From contig JAPQWV010000479.1 in assembly GCA_027422505.1 (NCBI GenBank), positions 259,001 through 323,000 on the forward strand: 64,000 nucleotides of DNA, in the 5' to 3' direction. Origin of the DNA: Craterostigma plantagineum. Taxonomy: Eukaryota > Streptophyta > Magnoliopsida > Lamiales > Linderniaceae. Shown piece after piece: positions 57,560 to 64,000 of this stretch. Numbering within the stretch: the first letter of the stretch is position 1; every line of letters starts with the position of its first letter. The notes under the pieces were generated by a model that saw nothing but the letters and a program-made list of their open reading frames with translations, had not been told where the DNA came from and did not search any database. The translations under genes and the position numbers were made by a program.

Positions 57560-59949
57560 TGTAATACATGAGTCGTAAGTAAGTTGGCCAATAAATTTGC
57601 ATACATAATATATGACTTACGTGACTGCATGGTACATGTTTTACGATATTATATGTGCCTAGGTGATCATATGCTATGCGTTATATGACTTATGTGGCGA
57701 CATTAGGACTTTAAAAATCTTAAATAGAATTTATACATAGTATGGACTAGTATCGACCAATTGAAGTAGGATGGGATCCGAACCGATTTCATACTTACAG
57801 GGCTAGAATCGTCGAACAAGAGAGGATAGAGAGGAAGAATTGACCGAACCTCATGCATATAAATGTTAAAATCGCCGAGAGCAAGCGAAATAAAAATTGG
57901 GCGATTGTTGTGTATGCAATAATTGACCATATTAGAATCAAATCGGCCGACGCCAAATGATCTTTCGCCGAGTCATCATGGTGCAATTGGCCGATTGATG
58001 AGTGAAATCAATACATATAAATAAATTAGACTAACTTTCGATTAGCCAAGGGATAAGTATTAGGGTTTCTTAGCTTATGAGGTAAAAACAATTAGCTTAG
58101 TCACCTACTAGTCTTTTCAAACACACATTTCTATGTGATAATCTTTATCGAATAACCAAAAGACTATCAAGAAAAGAGAATTCTCATAACGACAAACAAG
58201 AGAAAACCCTATTAAGCTAAACGGAATAAAAGGAAAGAACGAGAGAAGCTTCAACTGAGGAGATACCAAATAAGCTAAGTCACGGTTTGGTAAGTAGAAT
58301 ATTACTTACAATCTTTGTAATTTCCTAACTTAGGTAGACTTCAAGAATTAATGGAGGACCTAAGAATTTAGGTGTACGAATGACACCAAAAACCCTAGTT
58401 TGGGGTATAAACGTATGAGTATTTCTTAAATTTAATTATGATTTGGGATAGTAGGGCATGTTTTACGACTCATAACCTTGACTTTTGGTTAGAACTAATG
58501 ATTTCAGAATGGGAGAGGCCTTAGGACATACGAGTTTTGGGTAGGGTAATGATATGAATTTAGTTTCGGGTAGAAGAATGTTTGAAGATTTGAAGCTTCC
58601 GATCAGTTGGTAAAGGCCACTTGAAACTTTCGAGCACTTTATGGAGATATAGAATCGGGCTAATATATTTTCAAGCTAGAATCGGGCAAAAGTGAGGACT
58701 TCAAGGTGCTTCAGTCGGACGATACCATGGGAAAGAAACCCTCTGCGAAACTTGTATCAAGGCATCGTCAATCGGGCAAGTGAGGGCTTCGATCGGGCGA
58801 CGTTAATAGCTTGGAAAATCTGGCGAATGGTGCTTCAACTTAAGGACTTGCGCCGTACCTAGGATCGGGCGATTTTCGGGACAGACTATACTATGTTCGG
58901 CCGAAACTATGACATCAACGACCTAAGTTGGACTACTAGTCGAGACTTAGGTTTTTTAGCAAATTAGCATAGCCAAAATAAATTATTTCTACATAGGTAC
59001 CTAATTTTGGTATGAGACTAACACTATTTCTGTCTAAGGGTCGAGAAGTAAGGACGTTCCAAGACAACAAGTTTACATACGCTTGGACGACATGTAAGTG
59101 GAGATCCCAACTAAAATACATAATTTTTATGTGCATGAATTATGTGCTTATCTGTTGCTATGACAGTCCGTGAACTATACGTGACATGATTTATTTACCA
59201 TATATGATGACACAAGATAATTCATGACATGATCATATGCACGCACGATTAGCATAAAAGGTAGGACATGAGAGCGTACATGGTACAAGATCGCCTGAGA
59301 GAGATGGATAGTTGCCGATATGGGCAGCTGATGTCGACTCATTGTCGAGTCACGGCTCTTCTATGCTGCCATGGTGATTTTTATCTCACCGATTTCAAGA
59401 CAAGACAAAGCATGTATTTGGGCCAACACCCTCATGGCGGAAAGTGCGTGCTGGATATTTGCAACCTGAGGGAACCTGCGGCACCGAGTGTATCTCTGGT
59501 GTTAGCAACCTCGGAGTGAGGCTACCAATGTGCACGTCCGCGTGACAGATAAATCGCTGGGATGGAAAAGGCGCCCTAGGGTTAGCCTCTCACTATGGGT
59601 ATCGTCACTATATATACATATATGTATATATATCCCTAGTGGATTTGAGCTCCGCGATGGCGCATAGCAAGATAGCCGAGGGCCCTACATGAAAAGAGAA
59701 TACAAGAAAGACATGAGGTCGAGGGAGCATTGGTGCGGATGCCTTTCCGTTTTACGACACGTGCATTGCATGCATGGTTTCCACTTACTGAGCTTTATTT
59801 AGGATCCGAAGCACCTTTTGTGTTGTACAACATGATTTCTTTATATAAAAGTAAAAATTTTGTATGCATTTTTGCATACTATATTACTCTATTTCAATAG
59901 CAGTAACATAAAATAGCAACAAGAATGAGTAGGAAGGCGGGGTGCCACA
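57560..59949. mobile_element. Solo LTR (2.39 kb) inside element C
   Basis: Interrupts element C between gag/protease and the pre-integrase region. Begins TGTAATACATGAG and ends GGCGGGGTGCCACA; the flanks TGCAC (57555-57559) and TGCTC (59950-59954) are a TSD with one change, and the intact relative sequence in element A reads TGCTC there. The terminus resembles Tekay/Del-type chromovirus LTRs. Interior non-coding; a short palindromic CATATATGTATATATA stretch lies near 59610-59630. The expected inverted left terminus (TGTGGCACCCC) is not seen, so the left edge may be shortened. Confidence 0.68.
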
Positions 59950-60922
59950 TGCTCCGCTGTCGATGTACCAGTAGTTCGGATTTCCCACGACGTTTGCCTC
60001 GTACACGACTGCAGTCAGGTCTAGCTCCGACAAGTCCGTCGCCAGCTGCTTTTCTTCAGTAAGATGCGTCTGAGTCTTATTAACTCTCTTCTTCTTACGA
60101 CAATTCTTAGCCAGGTTTATCACAGTTATAACAGTTGCCCTTAATTCTCTTGGAACTCGGGTCTTGCTTCTTTCCCGGCGGACCTGGCCTTTTCTGCTTG
60201 TTGCCGTAGCCCAGCTCGACCAAGTTGGCTCCTGCCTCCATATTGCCCCTCTAGTTAATGGCTTTGTCCTTTCGGTTACCTTCCTCAATCCAAAACCCTA
60301 CAATCAGGTCCTAAATCTCCATCTCCTTTCGTTTGTGCTTGAGATAATTCTTGAAATCCTTCCACAGAGGCGGTAGCTTCTCGATAATCGCCACTACCCA
60401 GAAGGTTTTGCTGATCTGCATATTTTCAGTGTGAATATCATGAATAATCAGCTGCAGATTGCAAACTTGGTCCAGCACTGGCTTGGAGTCAGTAATCTTA
60501 TAATCCAGGAATTTGCCGACGGTAAACTTTTTTCAGTCGACATCGTCGGTCTTATACTTCTTGTCAAACGAATCCATTAACTCTTTTGCAGTCGTAGCCA
60601 CTGCATAGACGTTGTATAGGGAGTGGTCGAGGCATTCATAATATAATTGCGGCACATGAAATCATTATGATTCCATGCGTTTAACGCAGCCTTTTGTTGC
60701 TCATATTGAGCGACACGAACAGCATAGTCTGCGTCGTTAGGGTTTTCACCCTCAGCTAGTGGGGCGACTTCTGTCACTGTAGGGGCGGTCTCCTTCAGGA
60801 TTAGGACCAAGTGGAGCGTCGTCAGGTAGAACATCATCTTCTGCTGCCAACGTTTGAACTCTGTCCCGTTGAACTTAGCATGATGTTCGACGTGGTTGCT
60901 GGCAGGGATCGTTGGTTGCCAT
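59950..60922 (-). pseudogene. Element C gag remnant
   Basis: Starts at ATG 60922 and follows the gag of elements A and B (WNHNDFMCRNYIMNA at about 60670). The zinc knuckle near 60105-60145 keeps the first cysteines but lost the GHMA segment. The protease start YWYIDSGAC is present at 59950-59975. Several frameshifts. Confidence 0.82.
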
Positions 60923-60956
60923 CGACCAGATCACGAACAAGATTTCGTCTTATGAT

Positions 60957-62329
60957 TGTGTTTCTTTGGTTGAGGTCTGGTCGCCGGCAATAGAATGAAA
61001 TGGTTTCTTGTGAATCTCTAGTCGGCGGCAAATGAACGTCGGATTAGTGATTTGTAGAAGTAGTTGCCTTGAACGTAGTCAGATGATGGAATGTTATCTT
61101 CATCAGGATTGTTGATCACAAGCAGATACAGTGCGTGAGGATGTAGTACATGAAAACTGCTAAAACAACTATGAGTAGGCACAAGAGGATGAATAATTCA
61201 TTTCACAATCTGTTGAAATTATCCATATTATCCATGACTGTGAATGTCGTAGGATCAATCGAGGTGTGTGTTGGACACCCTCTCCGTAAGACGAAATCGC
61301 CCTGATATATAGAGCTTTCGGTTGCGGTGATCGTCCTCATGATACAACGACTCGATTTTTTTCGGCGAAGTAACGAAATCGAACTTTTTCTTGCTTCGGG
61401 ATTTTAGGGAGTATGGGAGTGCAATATGCAACTTTGTGTGGGTTTGAATGAACGAATTTTCCAACTCATATGGGGTCTATTAATAGACTTCATCTCGCAG
61501 GGGCTTAATCGCAAATTCATGAACTTGCTGGACTGCTTCTGTTATTTCGACATTTCAGTCCAGGGGTCAGAATGCAATATTTTACATTTATGGACTGTCG
61601 GTTAAGTTAGCGGCCCGCTACAGGCCCGATTCTCGGGCCGACAGCCCGATTCTTCGGCATGTCCCACCACCGACGGCCCGATTCTCCGACCTGTCCCACC
61701 AGTGGCTCGCCCGACACTTTCGGTTGGGCTGACCGACAGTTTTTGGGCCGGATCAGTCCAACAGCCCACTATGGCCCATTGATCCAATGGATCATGCCAC
61801 CTCATCTGGACTGCCCAATCAGCACTTGCGCAGTGCCACCTCATCTTCACATCAACTGTCATGTCACCGACACTGTCGCCATCGTCGTCGCCGCTCACCG
61901 GTGGAAAACTTAAGCTCCTCAATGCTCCTCGCTCTGTGCGGCGTGCGAAGTGCAAAGTCTGCACCTCAAAGCACCGGGACGGCATACATAGTCATGGCCA
62001 CGGCCACGGCCTTGGCAGCGGGCGTGGGAGCAGGCTCGGGGTCGGGCTCGGTGCGAGTCGGTGCCCGGGTTATTATTTGGGCCAAAACTCACATAAGCTT
62101 CTCAAGCCCACTAAGCCCACTTAAGCCCATTTAAGCTCATTCACATGGCTAGTCCTTTTGAATAAACTCACATGGGTTTCTCATTCACCCAAACTCGGTT
62201 TTGAGCGTATTAATATTCTTAGATTCCCCGTGAAACATAGATTCGTAATCTTTCAACGGGTTTTTGTTTCGACATCGGATGGCTTCCCGATTTAATTAAA
62301 ACCGAGGCAATTTTTATTAATGGGCCAAT
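60957..62329 (-). repeat. 5' LTR of element C, truncated
   Basis: Homologous to the 3' LTR at 54046-55521 but missing the first 55 bases or so (the outer end at 62329) and a segment near 62175. Ends at 60957, next to ATCATAAGACG and the gag ATG. Confidence 0.85.
61116..61235 (-). CDS. LTR microprotein frame, copy C-5' (one stop)
   Basis: Exactly the same 120-base extent as in element A: MDNMDNFNRL, then TGA in place of the tryptophan codon, then NELFILLCLLIVVLAVFMYY and HCICL with the usual stop. Shows that the frame length was shared by the ancestor of A and C and that the run-on in copy C-3' is secondary. Confidence 0.3.
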
Positions 62330-62876
62330 GTATTCATAATCTCAATTAGCAAATGACAACCGTTATATTCATTATCGTCCATATGGTATTCGGTGTCGTT
62401 TTATTGGCAAGCGTACGCTTCTTTCTTAAGATATTTTTTTCAGAGCATCGTAATATATATTTATATCACAAACTAACTACAAGTCCTTTCAAAAACCACT
62501 CATGCATGTCTTTCCCAGGTTACCCCCAATAAGCTTTTGGAAAACAAAATAATGACAAAATTACTTTCTAAATCAGTAGAATCTTATTATGACAAAGGGA
62601 TATGTCTAAGTGGTGGAACATCTAATATGTCCACAAGGAATAAAGTCGCAAGTTTGATTACATTTGAAATCTTTGATTTCATTATTTGTATGGATTCGAG
62701 AGGGTATAGACTATGACGGCGTTGTTTTTATATTACGAATTGCCAACATCTGTAATTAATTATATATCTTGATGGAAAAACTAAACACTTACAACTGAAC
62801 GCAAAGTATTGACAGCATTTCGAAGCGATTTTGCACATCTTAAAGTCTGCGATCTTCAGTTATCCCCAACAGGTCA
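62330..62876. other. Intergenic region
   Basis: No gene or transposon end recognised. Confidence 0.5.
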
Positions 62877-64000
62877 TGGAATATTCCCCTTATTCGTGCA
62901 CTTCTTTTACCCATTCATGTGGAAGCGATTTTGTTGTGTCCATTGAGTGAGATGAATTGCTCGGATAGAAGGATATGGTATCCTTCGAAAAACGGCATCT
63001 TCTCGATCAAGTCGGCATATTTGTTTTCTCGCTCCCTTTATCGAGAAGGCTCATCTCCCTCGAGTTCTGCCCCAGCTTCGTGGAAATTTATTTGGGAGAC
63101 AAACGTCCTTCCGCGCGTTAAAATGTTTGCATGGCACCTCGGCCATAATCTTCTTCCACCCCCATCGAATTTGGTTAAACGCAAATGCTTACTTGATGCA
63201 ACATGCCAGCGGTGCAGGAATGCAACGGAAGGTGATCATCATGTGATCGTGATTTGCCCGAGCTCGAAGGAATTATGTACTGCATCCGCTCTACCCTATG
63301 ACACCATACATAATTGGAGAGGATCTGCGGAGGAGTGGGTACGCATGATGCAAGATCATTTTCACCCCTGCTGAGTTTGACATTTTTTTGAACCACTGTT
63401 GGGCTATTTGGTCTTTGCGAAATAAGCTTGTGATGGAGGGAGTGGAGATGACGACGGCCCAGGTTCTCGTGAACACTGCTGGTACGGAGACCTCTCGTGA
63501 CCTTGCCAATTGTGAAATGAACTTGACACAATGTGTGGACCAGAAATGGAGCAAACCAGACCAAGGCACTATTAAATTTAACTTTGATGGAGCCATACAT
63601 AGATCACGAGGAGGAGCATCGATTGGCATCATGGCTCGCGATCATGAGGGTCGTTGCATGGGATGGTGGTCTAAATTCTTTCCAGGGGATTACGAGCCGA
63701 AAACTATTGAACCATTGGGAGCTAGATGGTCCTTGTACGTTGCTCGTTCGAAAGGGTGGGGCCAAATTATCATTGAAGGCGATTTCTCCGGAATTATTTC
63801 GAAACTCAAATCGCGTTGTTCTTCATCAAGGCATGCGGGGTCTATACTTCAAGATTGTGCTAATTTATCTGTTTCTTTTTGCTCTGTCGTGTTCTCCTTT
63901 TTCACAGGCATCGCAATTCGATTGCTCATTCTTTAGCAAATTCGTTAGGCTACGACGGAGAGGGTCTCTCCCCGCCATCTCAAACCATGGCAAATCTTGT
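62877..64000 (+). pseudogene. LINE pol 3' part: zf-RVT and RNase H domains
   Basis: Reads from WNIPLIRALLLPIHVEAILL (62877) through the plant non-LTR zinc-binding domain zf-RVT (DRRIWYPSKNGIFSIKSAYL, KMFAWHLGHNLLP, CQRC), a stop at 63374, then an RVT_3-type RNase H from 63388 (IKFNFDGAIHRSRGG, IIIEGDF). A frameshift in the T-run near 63900 moves the last motif (RNSIAHSLANSLGYDG) into another frame, and the sequence continues off the window. The second acidic residue of the RNase H site (normally Glu-Ala in EALA) is changed to EPLG. Such fragments derive from L1-type LINEs; the reverse transcriptase itself is absent, so this is 5'-truncated or rearranged. Confidence 0.82.

Larger units (their letters stand above)
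54046..62329 (-). mobile_element. Ty1/copia element C, deleted and interrupted
   Basis: In - strand order: truncated 5' LTR 62329-60957, gag from ATG 60922 to about 59950, a 2.39-kb solo LTR insertion (59949-57560), integrase 57559 to about 56400, RNase H tail about 56340-56090, 3' UTR, polypurine tract at 55523-55533, and 3' LTR 55521-54046. Reverse transcriptase is missing by deletion between the end of integrase (FEDIFP) and late RNase H (CWNKPVPP). The outer end at 62329 has lost about 55 bases of LTR, so no TSD can be read. Same family as element A. Confidence 0.88.

Overview
This is a gene-poor, repeat-dense stretch of nuclear DNA from a flowering plant. The evidence is a spliced class III plant peroxidase gene, a truncated gene of the plant FAR1/FRS family, plant-type Ty1/copia and Ty3/gypsy LTR retrotransposons, several hAT elements, a MULE-type foldback MITE, a tRNA-like SINE and a plant LINE fragment with zf-RVT and RNase H domains. 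Most open frames are broken pieces of transposons. The only complete host gene I can defend is the peroxidase (50333-51741, + strand, four exons, 328 residues). LAYOUT, left half: 1-2496 unassigned; 2505-3736 a non-autonomous hAT element with a perfect 8-bp target-site duplication (TSD); 4545-5116 a two-exon, truncated FAR1-like gene; 5902-6205 a SINE with a 15-bp TSD; 6221-7870 retrotransposon-like debris; 7879-13822 a second hAT element (perfect 8-bp TSD) that contains a complete copia element (8209-13336, 5-bp TSD) nested inside it; 14431-14763 a small GC-ended MITE-like element; 15723-21257 copia element A on the - strand (TSD TTCAT), which has lost its reverse transcriptase; 21842-22353 a third hAT MITE; 23542-23898 a near-palindromic MULE MITE (perfect 9-bp TSD); 25079-31869 a decayed Tork/Tnt1-like copia element D on the - strand, interrupted by an Angela-like solo LTR (25949-27931). 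RIGHT half: 32134-32984 a solo LTR (TSD TTATT); 33574-48676 copia element B on the + strand (TSD AATTA), split between protease and integrase by a 9.2-kb Tat-like LTR element (35369-44584) that has no recognisable pol and is filled with tandem arrays and hairpins; 50333-51741 the peroxidase gene; 51990-52938 a Harbinger-like element just behind it; 54046-62329 copia element C on the - strand, relative of A, also lacking reverse transcriptase and interrupted by a 2.4-kb solo LTR (57560-59949); 62877-64000 a LINE pol fragment running off the window. HISTORY: the nesting gives a relative order. In the hAT/copia pair, the hAT came first. In the B/Tat pair, the LTRs of the outer element differ more than those of the inner one, so the Tat-like insertion is younger. 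MOST NOTABLE: (i) the related copia elements A and C carry, in all four LTR copies, a collinear 120-base frame encoding a 39-residue single-membrane-helix microprotein (one copy has a stop, one runs on), placed in the transcript leader between TATA box and gag; (ii) the Tat-like element repeats a hairpin-plus-polypurine module in its LTRs and internal region, beside three unrelated tandem arrays made of small inverted repeats; (iii) elements A, B and C have no standard initiator-Met primer-binding site but share a short post-LTR sequence.
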